64,000 nt of DNA, from assembly GCA_963772635.1 (NCBI GenBank), contig CAVYYK010000017.1, forward strand, positions 1 through 64,000, given 5' to 3'. Origin of the DNA: JAUXFS01 sp963772635. GTDB taxonomy: Bacteria; Pseudomonadota; Alphaproteobacteria; Rhodospirillales; Defluviicoccaceae. Below are positions 17,980 to 26,869 of the stretch, in pieces (the first letter of the stretch is position 1; each line of letters starts with the position of its first letter). The position numbers and the translations under genes are program-made. The notes beneath the pieces are model-generated. The model did no database searches, was not told the origin of the DNA, and worked only from the letters and a program-made list of their open reading frames with translations.

Positions 17980-19299
17980 CTACGGGAGCCGATAGTAGCG
18001 CCTGGCCAGGCGGTGGGCCTCGCGCATGGCTTCCCGCGGTGATTTGGCGCCGGAGGCCGCCTGGGCGACCATGTTGACCACGATGTAGTCCGACATCGCC
18101 GCCGCCGAGGCGGCCCCGAGCGGCCCGGCGTACCCGTCCCACAGCATGCGGGCGGTGCAATCGCGGTAGGGTGTGATCTTCGGATCCTCGGTCCACACCG
18201 GATTGTCCTCGTAGGCCCGCAAAGGCTGGGTGACGTAACCGAGCGATGCCTTCTGCCACGGCTCGTACTGCTCGCGTTCCCACATGAACCGAAGGTACGC
18301 CTTGGCGGCATTCGGGTAGGGCGTGTGGTTGAACACCATCGCCTGCGAGATCAGGAACAACTCCGTCGGCCGACCGACCGGGCCGACGGGGAAGTTCGCA
18401 TGCTGGATATCCTCGGCCATCGCCTTCATCGCCGGGTCGTCCGAGTTCTTCGCCGCGTAGTAGATGGAGACGCCGTTGGCGGTGAGGCTGATGCGGTCGG
18501 CGAGGAAGGCTTCGTTGTTGTCGGCGTCGAGCCACGACGTGGTTCCGGAAACGAACGTCTGATAGAGTTCGCGGGCGTACTCGAGCGCGGCCAACGTCTG
18601 GGCGCTGTCGATGACGACCCACCCCTGGAGATCGACCAGCTTGCCGCCGAAGGCCCAAAGCACCCAGTGGGAAAAAACGCTGGCATCGCCGATCGAGGGG
18701 CCGAGCACGAAGCCGGGCGGCGTGCCGTTCTTGGCCAAGGCCCGGCACAACTCGAGGAACCCGTCGGTGTCCGTCGGGAAACCGTCGAAGCCCGCGGCCG
18801 CCGTGTGCGATTGGCGATAGACCATGCACGAGCCGGCGACGCCGAGGGGAAGCGCGATCCACTCGGCGAGAACGCCCGTCGCGTACTTCTTGCAGACCGG
18901 GTACCAGTCCCCGTATTCGGCCCCCAGCCCGGCGGCGACGTCCGAGACCGGGACCAACCGGTCGGAAAAGAGATGGGGATCGTCGTACCAGCCGAGGACG
19001 ATGTCCGGGCCACTGCCGCGGTCGGCGACCTCCGCCGCCTTCTTGCGCACGTCCTGCCAGGGGACATACCCGACCTCGACCGGAATTCCGGTGGTTTTGG
19101 AGAACTTCTCGGTATTCGCCTGCCAGAGCTCACGGTCGCCGGCGACGAAGCTTTCCCAGCGAAGGACATTCAGCGACGCCCCCGGCTCCGGCGCGAGAAC
19201 AAGCCCTTGAGCCGATGCCCGGGCGGCAGGGACGAGGCTGCCCGCCACCGCGAAGGCGGCCCCCGTTTTCAGGATGTCGCGTCTTGTCGGTTCGTTCAT
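17980..19299 (-). CDS. ABC transporter substrate-binding protein, family 1, Tat-exported
   Basis: This is a 439-residue solute-binding protein of the sugar/oligosaccharide class. A twin-arginine signal (TRRDILKTGAAFAVAGSLVP) predicts folded export through Tat. Family features are LNVLRWESFVAG at the start of the mature part, TGIPVEVGYVPWQDVRKKAA, LPLGVAGSCMVYRQS and VFNHTPYPNAAKAYLRFMWE. No permease or ATPase gene lies nearby, so it is an orphan component at the end of the dgo-type operon; it may share a permease encoded elsewhere. GAGAGAAGG precedes the ATG. Confidence 0.88.
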   Translation of the reverse strand: MNEPTRRDILKTGAAFAVAGSLVPAARASAQGLVLAPEPGASLNVLRWESFVAGDRELWQANTEKFSKTTGIPVEVGYVPWQDVRKKAAEVADRGSGPDIVLGWYDDPHLFSDRLVPVSDVAAGLGAEYGDWYPVCKKYATGVLAEWIALPLGVAGSCMVYRQSHTAAAGFDGFPTDTDGFLELCRALAKNGTPPGFVLGPSIGDASVFSHWVLWAFGGKLVDLQGWVVIDSAQTLAALEYARELYQTFVSGTTSWLDADNNEAFLADRISLTANGVSIYYAAKNSDDPAMKAMAEDIQHANFPVGPVGRPTELFLISQAMVFNHTPYPNAAKAYLRFMWEREQYEPWQKASLGYVTQPLRAYEDNPVWTEDPKITPYRDCTARMLWDGYAGPLGAASAAAMSDYIVVNMVAQAASGAKSPREAMREAHRLARRYYRLP

Positions 19300-19368
19300 G
19301 ACCTTCTCTCCACCAACTTCCGCGTCCTCGGCTTTATTGTCGCTGCCGACAAACGCCGAACCCGCTCG

Positions 19369-20022
19369 TCATTGCCGCGACGCCCGCGCCCGACTGACCC
19401 GACGCGCCCGCTCGGTAATCGCGCTCCACGCCCCGTTGGCGATGTCGTCGTCGGGCGCCATCCACGACCCTCCCGCGCAAAGCACGTTGGGCAATTCCAG
19501 ATACGCCTCGAGAGTGTCCTCTCGAATGCCACCCGTCGGGCAGAACAGAACATCGCGAAACGGCCCGCCAAAACCGCCGAGTGCCGCCCGCCCCCCCATC
19601 GCCTCCGCCGGGAAGAACTTGAGATGACGAAAGCCGAGCGCGCGCGCGTTCATGATCTCGGAGGCGGTGGCGACGCCCGGGAGAAACGGCATGCCGGACG
19701 CGGTTACGGCCGCCGCCAGCTCCGGCGTCAGCCCCGGACTCACGCCGAATTGGGCTCCGGCTTCTCGGGCGGCCTCCAGGTCGTCGGCATCGAGGATGGT
19801 TCCGGCGCCGGCGATCGCCCGGGGTACCAATTCCCGGATCAGCCGGATCGCTTGCGTCGCGATCTCGCTGCGAAGGGTGATCTCGAGGACCGCCAGCCCA
19901 CCTTCGAGCAGAGCCTCGGCGAGCGGCACGGCATCCTCGATCCGCCGGATCGTCAGCACCGGGATTACCGGCGCCGTCCGCAGGATCGAGTCCACCTGCG
20001 CGTGCGGAGTTTGCGTCGTCAT
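19369..20022 (-). CDS. eda: KDPG aldolase (2-keto-3-deoxy-6-phosphogluconate aldolase)
   Basis: The enzyme cleaves KDPG to pyruvate and glyceraldehyde-3-phosphate in the Entner-Doudoroff pathway. The 217-residue TIM-barrel shows the family elements LAVLEITLRS (catalytic Glu), IAGAGTILD, LKFFPAEAMGG (Schiff-base Lys) and LFCPTGGI. The start overlaps the kdgK stop by 4 bases (ATGA), so they are translated together. With kdgK and ManD it completes mannonate degradation. A second aldolase of the same superfamily, dgoA, lies three genes upstream. Confidence 0.93.
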   Translation of the reverse strand: MTTQTPHAQVDSILRTAPVIPVLTIRRIEDAVPLAEALLEGGLAVLEITLRSEIATQAIRLIRELVPRAIAGAGTILDADDLEAAREAGAQFGVSPGLTPELAAAVTASGMPFLPGVATASEIMNARALGFRHLKFFPAEAMGGRAALGGFGGPFRDVLFCPTGGIREDTLEAYLELPNVLCAGGSWMAPDDDIANGAWSAITERARRVSRARASRQ

Positions 20023-20966
20023 GTCGCTGTCCTTCGAGCTGGAGGAGGCATCAGGTCGTCCAGGACCGGCATCGCTTCACGCGGAATGATCGCGCCGGGG
20101 TGGCGGATCACCGTAGCCGCCAGGCGGTGGCCCACCTTGGCCGCGTTCTCCGGCCCGGCGCCGTTCAGGCGAGCGGCGAGATAGCCGGCGTTGAACGAGT
20201 CGCCCGCGGCCGTGGTGTCGACCGGATCGACGACGTTCTCGACGCCGATCACGTGGGTTCCGCCGGCAACGGCGACCAGGCAGCCGCGACACCCATCCTT
20301 GACCACGACCTCCTCGACCCCGGCCTCGCGGTAGCGCTGCGCGCAGCCCGGACCGTCGGCATCTCCCCAGAGGAGCCGCTCGTCGTCGAAGGTCGGAAGG
20401 ACGATATCGACCCGCCGGATCATCGCATCGAACGCCGCCCGGGTTGCCGCGACGTCGGGCCACCCGGCCGGCCGGTAGTTGCCGTCGAACGCCACCCGGC
20501 AGCTCCTGGCGCGCGCCTGGTCGAGGGCGGAGAACAGCGCCGCCAAGCCTCGCTCTGAATATAACGAGAGCGTAATTCCGGAGAGGTAGATCAGATCGAA
20601 CCGCTGCAGCGCCTCGGCGACACGCGGACCCGAGTCCAGTTCGAAGACCTCCCGGGCGGGCGATCGGTCCCGCCAGTAAAAGAACGTGCGTTCACCCGCC
20701 GCGTCGGTGTTGATGAGGTAGAGCCCCGGAAGGCGGCCGGGCACGCGGGCGATATGTTCGGTTCCGACGCCCTCCGCTTGGCACAGCGAGGCGATGTCCT
20801 CGCTGAACGGATCGCCGCCGAGCGCGGTGACGTAGTCGACCGCAATTCCGAGCCGCCGCATATAGACCGCGGTATTGAAGGTGTCGCCGCCGTAGGCGAG
20901 GTCGTAGCGGCCGTCGCCGCGACGGCGGAACTCCATCATGCATTCGCCGATCGCCGCCACTCTCAT
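20019..20966 (-). CDS. kdgK: 2-keto-3-deoxygluconate kinase (PfkB family)
   Basis: KdgK phosphorylates KDG to KDPG with ATP. The 315-residue ribokinase-fold product has the N-terminal substrate part IGECMMEF and LAYGGDTFNTAVYMRRLG, and the conserved GGDP. The C-terminal PfkB signature DTTAAGDSFNAGYL carries the catalytic base Asp. The ATGA overlaps on both sides (dgoK before, eda after) put it firmly in a polycistron. It links ManD-made KDG to the aldolase. Confidence 0.93.
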   Translation of the reverse strand: MRVAAIGECMMEFRRRGDGRYDLAYGGDTFNTAVYMRRLGIAVDYVTALGGDPFSEDIASLCQAEGVGTEHIARVPGRLPGLYLINTDAAGERTFFYWRDRSPAREVFELDSGPRVAEALQRFDLIYLSGITLSLYSERGLAALFSALDQARARSCRVAFDGNYRPAGWPDVAATRAAFDAMIRRVDIVLPTFDDERLLWGDADGPGCAQRYREAGVEEVVVKDGCRGCLVAVAGGTHVIGVENVVDPVDTTAAGDSFNAGYLAARLNGAGPENAAKVGHRLAATVIRHPGAIIPREAMPVLDDLMPPPARRTAT

Positions 20967-21925
20967 CCTTCGGCTCCCTGTTGCTCGACGGCCGCTGTCC
21001 GGTGGGCGTCGCGGCGGGCGGCATGGTGGCGGATGACCGAGACCACCCCGCGCAGGGTTGCGATCCGCGCGGCGATCCAGATGGCTTCCACGCCCTTGAA
21101 GGCGAGTGCCGCCTCATACGGCCCGCGAAGACGTTCGCTGCACACGAGGAGCAGGCTCGAAGGCAGCGGCTCCAACTCGGCCATGCGCTCCAGCTCTTCG
21201 CCGATCAGCAGGCCCGAGAGATAGCTCGGAATCTCGGCCGCATTCAGGTCGCCGTAGAGGAACCGGCCGCGGGCACCGAACACGTGATAGGGCAGTCCGC
21301 CGGGTCGCCCGGCGAGGGACAGCCCCCTTTCGAACGCCCGCGGGTCGAACGCCGCCTCCGCGTCGCCGAGCCGGCCGACGACGGTATGGCGCAGGATCAC
21401 CTGGTAGAGCTCGCCGGTCATCGCGGTGGCGAACCGTTCGAGCGTGCCGTCGCGCACGGTCGCCCACTTGCTGTGGGTTCCGGGCAGGCAAAGATGCGCC
21501 GAAACCGCGCCGACCTCTTCGAGCGCGCCGAAGATCTGGACCTCCTCGCCGCGCATCACATCGACATGGCCGTCGGCGCCGTGGTAGCGCGCACCGGGAA
21601 GGATCCACGCGTCCTCCAGACCCTCGGCCGCCACCACCTGGCGCGCCAAGTCGTCGGCGTCCACCGGCAGCGGCGGCTGCGGCGCGGTCAACCAGCCCTG
21701 CGCCGCCCCGACCATGCCGGCCATGTAGATCGGTACCGACATTCCCGAGGGCCGCCAGCGCGCCGTCTGCTCGCGGCAATAGGAGGGGAACTGCGTCTTG
21801 GCGAGGCTGCTCATACCGAGACCGTCGGCGACCTCCTCCAGGCAGCCGCCGCTCTCCAGGTCGACCAGATAGGCGCGGAAGCTGCTCGTGCCCCAGTCGA
21901 CGACGATGACGTGGTTGCCGGTCAC
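20963..21925 (-). CDS. dgoK: 2-keto-3-deoxygalactonokinase
   Basis: DgoK phosphorylates 2-keto-3-deoxygalactonate to KDPGal. The 320-residue product has the family start VIVVDWGTSSFRAYLVDLES (ATP phosphate loop region), YMAGMVGAAQGW, and VSAHLCLPGTHSKWATVRDG, with GEEVQIFGAL nearby. The ATGA overlap with kdgK and the 1-base gap after dgoA show one operon. The step is the middle of the De Ley-Doudoroff route. Confidence 0.93.
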   Translation of the reverse strand: MTGNHVIVVDWGTSSFRAYLVDLESGGCLEEVADGLGMSSLAKTQFPSYCREQTARWRPSGMSVPIYMAGMVGAAQGWLTAPQPPLPVDADDLARQVVAAEGLEDAWILPGARYHGADGHVDVMRGEEVQIFGALEEVGAVSAHLCLPGTHSKWATVRDGTLERFATAMTGELYQVILRHTVVGRLGDAEAAFDPRAFERGLSLAGRPGGLPYHVFGARGRFLYGDLNAAEIPSYLSGLLIGEELERMAELEPLPSSLLLVCSERLRGPYEAALAFKGVEAIWIAARIATLRGVVSVIRHHAARRDAHRTAAVEQQGAEG

Positions 21926-21926
21926 G

Positions 21927-22604
21927 TCACTGTCCTTTTAGGCGGCGGAGTTCGGCGACCAGATCCCGGGCGATCGCCCCCACTTCCGCCGCCGTACGGC
22001 CGGGCGCATAGAGGTTGGTGCCGAAGCCGAAGCCGTCGGCGCCGGCGGCATGGAAGGACTCCATGTTGTCGAGCCCGATCCCTCCGACGGTGACCACGGG
22101 CGTTCCCTTCGGCAGAACCGCGCGCACGTCCTTGAGGTAGGCGGGCCCGAGGCGGGCGGCGGGAAAAATCTTCAGCACCCGGGCGCCGTGGCGGAGCGCG
22201 GTCAGTGCCTCGCTCGGCGTCATGCAGCCGATCATCGGAACGAGCCCCGCCGCGACCCCCGCCTCGATGGTCGCCGGATCGGTGTTGGGCGTCACCATCA
22301 GTTTCGCGCCGGTGGCGGCGAGCCGTTCCGCCTCCTTCGGCAGGAGAACGGTACCGGCGCCGACAACGACGCTCTCGGGACAGCACTCGACCAGCCTGGC
22401 GATGCTGTCGAACGGCCGGGGCGAGTTGAGCGGCACTTCGAGCAGACGAAAGCCAGCGTCGACCAGGGCGTCAGCTACCGCCGGCACCGCTTCGGGCTCG
22501 ATGCCGCGGAGAACGGCGACCAGCGGCATTTCGGCGAACGCCCGCGCGAATACGTCGTTCGCCGCCGCCTCGCCGGATGTCGCCCGATGAAGGGTCTCTA
22601 CCAT
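21927..22604 (-). CDS. dgoA: 2-keto-3-deoxy-6-phosphogalactonate aldolase
   Basis: DgoA cleaves KDPGal to pyruvate and glyceraldehyde-3-phosphate. The 225-residue barrel has MPLVAVLRGIEPE, FRLLEVPLNSPRPFDSIARL (the Asn-Ser-Pro form typical of DgoA rather than Eda), VVGAGTVLLP, VLKIFPAARLGPAYLKDVRA with the Schiff-base Lys, and TVGGIGLDNM. It overlaps dgoD by a few bases and leads into dgoK, so all three galactonate steps are consecutive. Confidence 0.93.
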   Translation of the reverse strand: MVETLHRATSGEAAANDVFARAFAEMPLVAVLRGIEPEAVPAVADALVDAGFRLLEVPLNSPRPFDSIARLVECCPESVVVGAGTVLLPKEAERLAATGAKLMVTPNTDPATIEAGVAAGLVPMIGCMTPSEALTALRHGARVLKIFPAARLGPAYLKDVRAVLPKGTPVVTVGGIGLDNMESFHAAGADGFGFGTNLYAPGRTAAEVGAIARDLVAELRRLKGQ

Positions 22605-23746
22605 TCGGCGACGCTCCCGTCCTCGTGGCGCCAGAGCGGATTACGCCAGCGATGGCCGTCCCGGGCGCGCTCGATCACGTAGGCTTCGTTGATCTCCACC
22701 CCCAGGCCCGGCGCGGTGAGCAGCGGAAGATAGCCGTCCTCGATCGCCAGCGGCGACGGATCCAAGAGGTAGTCGAGCACGTCGTTGCCGACGTTGTAGT
22801 GGATGCCCATGCTCTGCTCCTGGATGAACGCATTGTGGGACACCGCGTCCACGTGCAGCGACGCGGCGAGCGCCAGCGGCCCGAGCGGACAGTGGGGGGC
22901 GAGGGCGACGTCGTAGGTCTCGGCCAGAACCGCGATCTTGCGGCCCTCGGTGATGCCGCCGCAGTGGCTGAGATCGGGCTGGATGATGTCCACGTAGCCG
23001 GCCTCCAGAATCGGCCGGAACTGGTAGCGGCTGAACAGCCGCTCGCCGGTGGCGATGGGATAGGACAGGCCGCTCGCGATCTGCGGCAGGCAGTGCAGGT
23101 GCTCGGCCAGCACCGGCTCCTCGACGAACAACGGATGAACCGGCTCGAGCTCGCGCAGCAGCGCCTTGGCCATCGGCCGGTGGACGCGGCCGTGGAAATC
23201 GATGGCGATGCCGACATCGGGGCCAACCGCTTCGCGCGCCTCGGCGGCGCGGACTACGGCCTCGTCGATCTTCCGGTGGCTGTCGACGATGGCCATTTCC
23301 GGGCTGCCGTTCATCTTGAAAGCGGTGAACCCCTTGGCCACCACCTCCTTCGCCTGCCGGCCGACATCGTCGGGACGATCGCCACCGATCCAACAGTACA
23401 TGCGCATCCGGTCCCGGCAGGCGCCGCCGAGCAGCTCGTGGACCGGCACGCCCAGCGCCCGGCCCTTGATGTCCCACAACGCCTGATCGATGCCGGCGAT
23501 GGCGCTCATCAGGATCGGCCCGCCGCGATAGAAGCCGCCCCGGTAGAGGATGTTCCAGATGTCCTCGATGCGGCGCGGATCGCGGCCGACGACCGCATCG
23601 GCGAGCTCGTGGACCGCGGCCTCGACGGTGGCGGCGCGGCCCTCGAGCACCGGCTCGCCCCAGCCGCTGATGCCTTCGTCGGTCTCGATCTTGAGGAACA
23701 GCCACCTTGGAGGAACCTGCCAGGTTTTCAGCTGGGTGATCTTCAC
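22598..23746 (-). CDS. dgoD: D-galactonate dehydratase (enolase superfamily)
   Basis: DgoD removes water from D-galactonate to give 2-keto-3-deoxygalactonate. The 382-residue product has the capping-domain start MKITQLKTWQVPPRWLFLKI, RGGPILMSAIAGIDQALWDI, and the barrel with FKMNGSPE, IDFHGR (metal ligand and general acid region), LFVEEPVLAE, TGERLFSRYQF and APHCPLGPLALAAS (His-Cys-Pro typical of DgoD). Length equals the known enzyme. It follows dctM directly (12 bases), so transporter and first enzyme are co-expressed. Confidence 0.93.
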   Translation of the reverse strand: MKITQLKTWQVPPRWLFLKIETDEGISGWGEPVLEGRAATVEAAVHELADAVVGRDPRRIEDIWNILYRGGFYRGGPILMSAIAGIDQALWDIKGRALGVPVHELLGGACRDRMRMYCWIGGDRPDDVGRQAKEVVAKGFTAFKMNGSPEMAIVDSHRKIDEAVVRAAEAREAVGPDVGIAIDFHGRVHRPMAKALLRELEPVHPLFVEEPVLAEHLHCLPQIASGLSYPIATGERLFSRYQFRPILEAGYVDIIQPDLSHCGGITEGRKIAVLAETYDVALAPHCPLGPLALAASLHVDAVSHNAFIQEQSMGIHYNVGNDVLDYLLDPSPLAIEDGYLPLLTAPGLGVEINEAYVIERARDGHRWRNPLWRHEDGSVAEW

Positions 23747-23758
23747 GACCGTGTGTCC

Positions 23759-25084
23759 CTACCTCAGCATCCACAGCGCCAGATCCGGCACGAAAAGCAG
23801 CAGCATCAGCACGACGACCTGGAGCGCGATGAACGGCAAAACAGCCTTGAAGATGTGGGGGAGCTCGATCCCGGGCGGCGCCACACCCTTGAGATAGAAA
23901 GCGGCGGGACCGAACGGGGGGCTGAGGAACGACACCTGCATGTTGACGCAGAACAAGATTCCGAACCATATCGGGTCGTAGCCGAGTTGCTTGATGATCG
24001 GCACGAAAATCGGCAGGGTCAGCATGGCGATGCCGATCCAGTCGAGGAACAAGCCGAGGACGGCAAGAATCCCCATCATGATCAGGATGATGACGATGGG
24101 GGCGGCGTCGATGCCGAGAATCGTCTGGGAAACGAAGCGGTTGCCGCCCATCAGATTGTAAACGCCGACCAGCGTCGCCGCGCCGATGCCGATCCAGATG
24201 ATCATGCCGCAGGTATTGAGGGTCTGGGTAACGCTTTCCTGGAGGACGCGAAAGGATAACTCCCGCCGGATCGCGATTGCGATCAGCACGCCGAAGGCGC
24301 CCATGGAGGCCGCTTCGGTCACCGAGGCGATCCCGCCGTAGATGCTGCCCAGGACCAGCAGTGCGATCAGCGCCGGCAGCACCACCGACTTGGCGGCGCG
24401 CAGTTTCTCGGTGGTCGGCATTCTTGCCTCTTCCTGCGGCAGCGGTGGGCCGAGTTCCGGGTTCATGATGCACCGTCCGAGGACGTAGGTGACGTAGGAC
24501 AGCATCAGGATGGTTGCCGGGGTGATGGCGGCGACGAACAGATCGGCGATGCTGACGCTGGCCATCAGGCCATAGATGATCAGGACGATGGACGGGGGAA
24601 CCATCGTTCCCAAGGAGCCGCCCGCGCAGCAGACGCCGATGGCGATGTTCCGGTCGTAACCGAGCCGCAGCATCTGCGGCAGGGCGAGGATGCCGAGCAG
24701 TACGATCTCGCCGCCGATGATCCCGGACATCGCCGCCAGGAAGAAGGCGACCACCAGGGTCTGGATGCCGACGCCGCCCGGCAGGCGGCCGGCGAAAATG
24801 CGCATGGCGTTGAACAGGTCGCGGGCGATGCCGGATCGATCGAGGAGCGACGCCATCAGCACGAACATCGGCACAGCCACCAGCGAGTATTCGGTGATGA
24901 AGCCGTAAACTCGGGCGGTGACCAGCGGTAAGGCGTTCGGTCCGAACCAGCCGAAAGTAAAGATCAGCGCGACGAGACCGGTGTTGAAGGCGAGCGGCAG
25001 ACCGGGAAGCAGAAGAACAAAGATGCTGCCGATGAGGATGTAGGTCCCGGCTTCGATGCCGAGAGCGTTCAGTCCGAGGCCCAT
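23759..25084 (-). CDS. dctM: TRAP transporter large permease DctM
   Basis: This is the 12-helix membrane channel subunit of a tripartite ATP-independent periplasmic transporter, driven by sodium or proton gradient. The 441-residue product is hydrophobic throughout. It has family motifs such as VPMFVLMASLLDRSG, SGIIGGEIVLLGILALPQML, GGSLGTMVPPSIVLIIYGL and FLDWIGIAMLTLPIFVPI. It is adjacent to dctQ with one base between, and just before dgoD. The likely cargo is galactonate or a related aldonate, inferred from context. Confidence 0.93.
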   Translation of the reverse strand: MGLGLNALGIEAGTYILIGSIFVLLLPGLPLAFNTGLVALIFTFGWFGPNALPLVTARVYGFITEYSLVAVPMFVLMASLLDRSGIARDLFNAMRIFAGRLPGGVGIQTLVVAFFLAAMSGIIGGEIVLLGILALPQMLRLGYDRNIAIGVCCAGGSLGTMVPPSIVLIIYGLMASVSIADLFVAAITPATILMLSYVTYVLGRCIMNPELGPPLPQEEARMPTTEKLRAAKSVVLPALIALLVLGSIYGGIASVTEAASMGAFGVLIAIAIRRELSFRVLQESVTQTLNTCGMIIWIGIGAATLVGVYNLMGGNRFVSQTILGIDAAPIVIILIMMGILAVLGLFLDWIGIAMLTLPIFVPIIKQLGYDPIWFGILFCVNMQVSFLSPPFGPAAFYLKGVAPPGIELPHIFKAVLPFIALQVVVLMLLLFVPDLALWMLR

Positions 25085-25085
25085 C

Positions 25086-25682
25086 TCAATGCGCCCCCTC
25101 TTTTTCGTCGTGCGCGGCCAATCCGCGCACCGCGTGGACGACGTGGAGGATCGCTTGCAGCATCATGATCGCGACCGCGAACAAGATGATGCCCTTGATC
25201 AGGGCCGGGAACGGCGGGTTCCAGGACGTACCGGAGCGCTCAAGCTGCCAATCCCCGGTGGGATTGTGGGAGGCCCGCCAAAACATGATATAGGCGGCGT
25301 ACGATATGCCGACGGTGAACAGGAGGGTGAGCAGGCTGTTGATCACGTCGAATATCCGTCGCACGCCCGGAGAAACGGCATCATAGATCACGCGAATACG
25401 GATATGCTTGTCGCGCGCCAGGGCGACGGGCCCGCCGAGCGCGAAGATGCAGGCGATGAGGAAGACCACCGTCTCATGGACCCACGAGGTCGGGGAGTCG
25501 AACCCGTAGCGCATGACGACTTCCCAGACCGAAATCGCCATGGAGATGAGAGCGAGCCAGGAGACCACCGCGCCCGCCGAATTGACGTAGCGATCGAGGA
25601 AACTACGGAAGTTGATCACCTCCTCTTGCAGGACCGGCTGAGAGCCTGCGCTCGGATTCGGCGAACCTTCGTTCTGTGCCAT
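25086..25682 (-). CDS. dctQ: TRAP transporter small permease DctQ
   Basis: DctQ is the four-helix small membrane subunit of the TRAP system. The start MAQNEGSPNPSAGSQ is taken rather than a start seven codons earlier. Helices are visible around SAGAVVSWLALISMAISVWE, VVFLIACIFALGGPVALA, LLTLLFTVGISYAAYIMFW and IKGIILFAVAIMMLQAILHV. It is 198 aa, longer than many, with an N-terminal hydrophilic lead. It lies between the binding protein and DctM, separated from dctP by an intergenic hairpin. Confidence 0.88.
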   Translation of the reverse strand: MAQNEGSPNPSAGSQPVLQEEVINFRSFLDRYVNSAGAVVSWLALISMAISVWEVVMRYGFDSPTSWVHETVVFLIACIFALGGPVALARDKHIRIRVIYDAVSPGVRRIFDVINSLLTLLFTVGISYAAYIMFWRASHNPTGDWQLERSGTSWNPPFPALIKGIILFAVAIMMLQAILHVVHAVRGLAAHDEKEGAH

Positions 25683-25724
25683 TGGTCTGACCCTTCGTGG
25701 CAATCGTTATCCATAGGTACGGCG

Positions 25725-25769
25725 GCCGGGCACGGGGGGCGCGAGCAACGGCGATAGCCCGTGCCCGGC
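25725..25769 (-). promoter_or_regulatory. Intercistronic hairpin between dctP and dctQ
   Basis: A perfect 12-bp stem, GCCGGGCACGGG with CCCGTGCCCGGC, around a 21-base loop lies just after dctP. No T run follows, so it is likely a 3'-end protecting or partial stop structure that lets dctP transcript exceed dctQM. Confidence 0.6.
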
Positions 25770-25778
25770 ACATGCCGG

Positions 25779-26807
25779 CTACATCAGATTGCGTTCCTTG
25801 AGGAACTTGACGACGGAGTCGTACGTCTTCTGGGTCAGTTCGTTCTTCTTGGCCCAGACGGCCCATTCCTGCTCTGCGATGGCACGGAACTTCTTCCGCT
25901 CCTCGGGCGGCAGGTCGATGATTTCGATGTTGGGATCCTTGCGGGCTTCCTCCACGGCCTTCAGGTCGAGGCCCTTGAGGGTGAAGACGAGATCGTAGGC
26001 CATGGCGTCGCATGAAATCTTGAGCATCGTCTTCACGTCGACCGGCAGGCCGTCCCAGATCTGCTTGTTGAGCGAGACGGCGACCATCGGCAGTGAGTGG
26101 AACCCCGGATAGTTGGGATAGCGGGCGAACGAATGAAGGCCCTGGGCTTGGTTGGTGGCGAACACCGTGTAGTCGGCGGCGTCGATGACGCCCTTCTCGA
26201 GACCGGTGTAGACTTCGGAGCCCGGCAGGTTGACCGGCGCGGCGCCGGCCTTGGTGAAGATGTCGTAGACCATGCCCTCCGGGGCGCGGATCTTCAGCCC
26301 CTTGAGGTCGGCCACCGAACGAATGGGTTTCTTGCTGACGAGAGCCTCGAGACCGGTGGCGGCGGCACAGATCAGGTGAACGCCGTACGGTTCGACCAGC
26401 TCGTTGTAGAGTTGCTCGCCGCCGCCGTACTTCATGTATTCCAGGAACTCGAGGGGATCGCCCCAGGCGCCGACCAGGTTGCCGAGCATGCTGAAGGCCG
26501 GGTTTTGGCCGGAGAAGTAGCTGGGATCGGTCAGATGTCCCTGAAGGATGCCGGCGCCGACCGCCTCCAGGGTCTGGTTGTGGGGCACCACCGCGCCGGT
26601 CGGCAGGATCTCGATCTTGACCCGTCCGTCGCTCATCGTCTCGACGTTCTTGGCCCACGCCTTCTTGATCTCGTATTGCGGCTCGCCGGCCGTTTCCGAC
26701 GTCTGCATGGTCCACTCGTACTCGGCGGCCGACGGCATGGCCACAGGCACGGAAACCGCGAGAACGGCGGCACCCGCGACCAATACAAACTTCTTGTATG
26801 CTTTCAT
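25779..26807 (-). CDS. dctP: TRAP transporter substrate-binding protein DctP
   Basis: This is the periplasmic receptor of the TRAP system. The start MKAYKKFVLVAGAAVLAVSV gives a signal peptide ending near PSAAEYEW; GGAGG lies 5 bases before this ATG, better spacing than the ATG just upstream. Mature features are YEIKKAWAKNVETMSDGRVK, LPTGAVVPHNQTLEAVGAGI, LKGLKIRAPEGMVYD and GLEKGVIDAADYTVFATNQA, with the family Arg in KIRAPEG that binds the ligand carboxylate. It fits an organic-acid ligand. It heads dctPQM-dgoDAK and lies directly after the rpiR gene. Confidence 0.93.
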   Translation of the reverse strand: MKAYKKFVLVAGAAVLAVSVPVAMPSAAEYEWTMQTSETAGEPQYEIKKAWAKNVETMSDGRVKIEILPTGAVVPHNQTLEAVGAGILQGHLTDPSYFSGQNPAFSMLGNLVGAWGDPLEFLEYMKYGGGEQLYNELVEPYGVHLICAAATGLEALVSKKPIRSVADLKGLKIRAPEGMVYDIFTKAGAAPVNLPGSEVYTGLEKGVIDAADYTVFATNQAQGLHSFARYPNYPGFHSLPMVAVSLNKQIWDGLPVDVKTMLKISCDAMAYDLVFTLKGLDLKAVEEARKDPNIEIIDLPPEERKKFRAIAEQEWAVWAKKNELTQKTYDSVVKFLKERNLM

Positions 26808-26869
26808 CATTTCCTCCTCTCTTGAGTACAATGCGTTTATGTTCGCCGCCGATCATCGGCAGCGAGATC

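Noticed and set aside
22641..24473. 610-codon open frame on the minus strand overlapping dgoD and dctM
   Set aside because: Arg/Gly/Pro-rich shadow of the real genes in another frame; no domain and no ribosome site.
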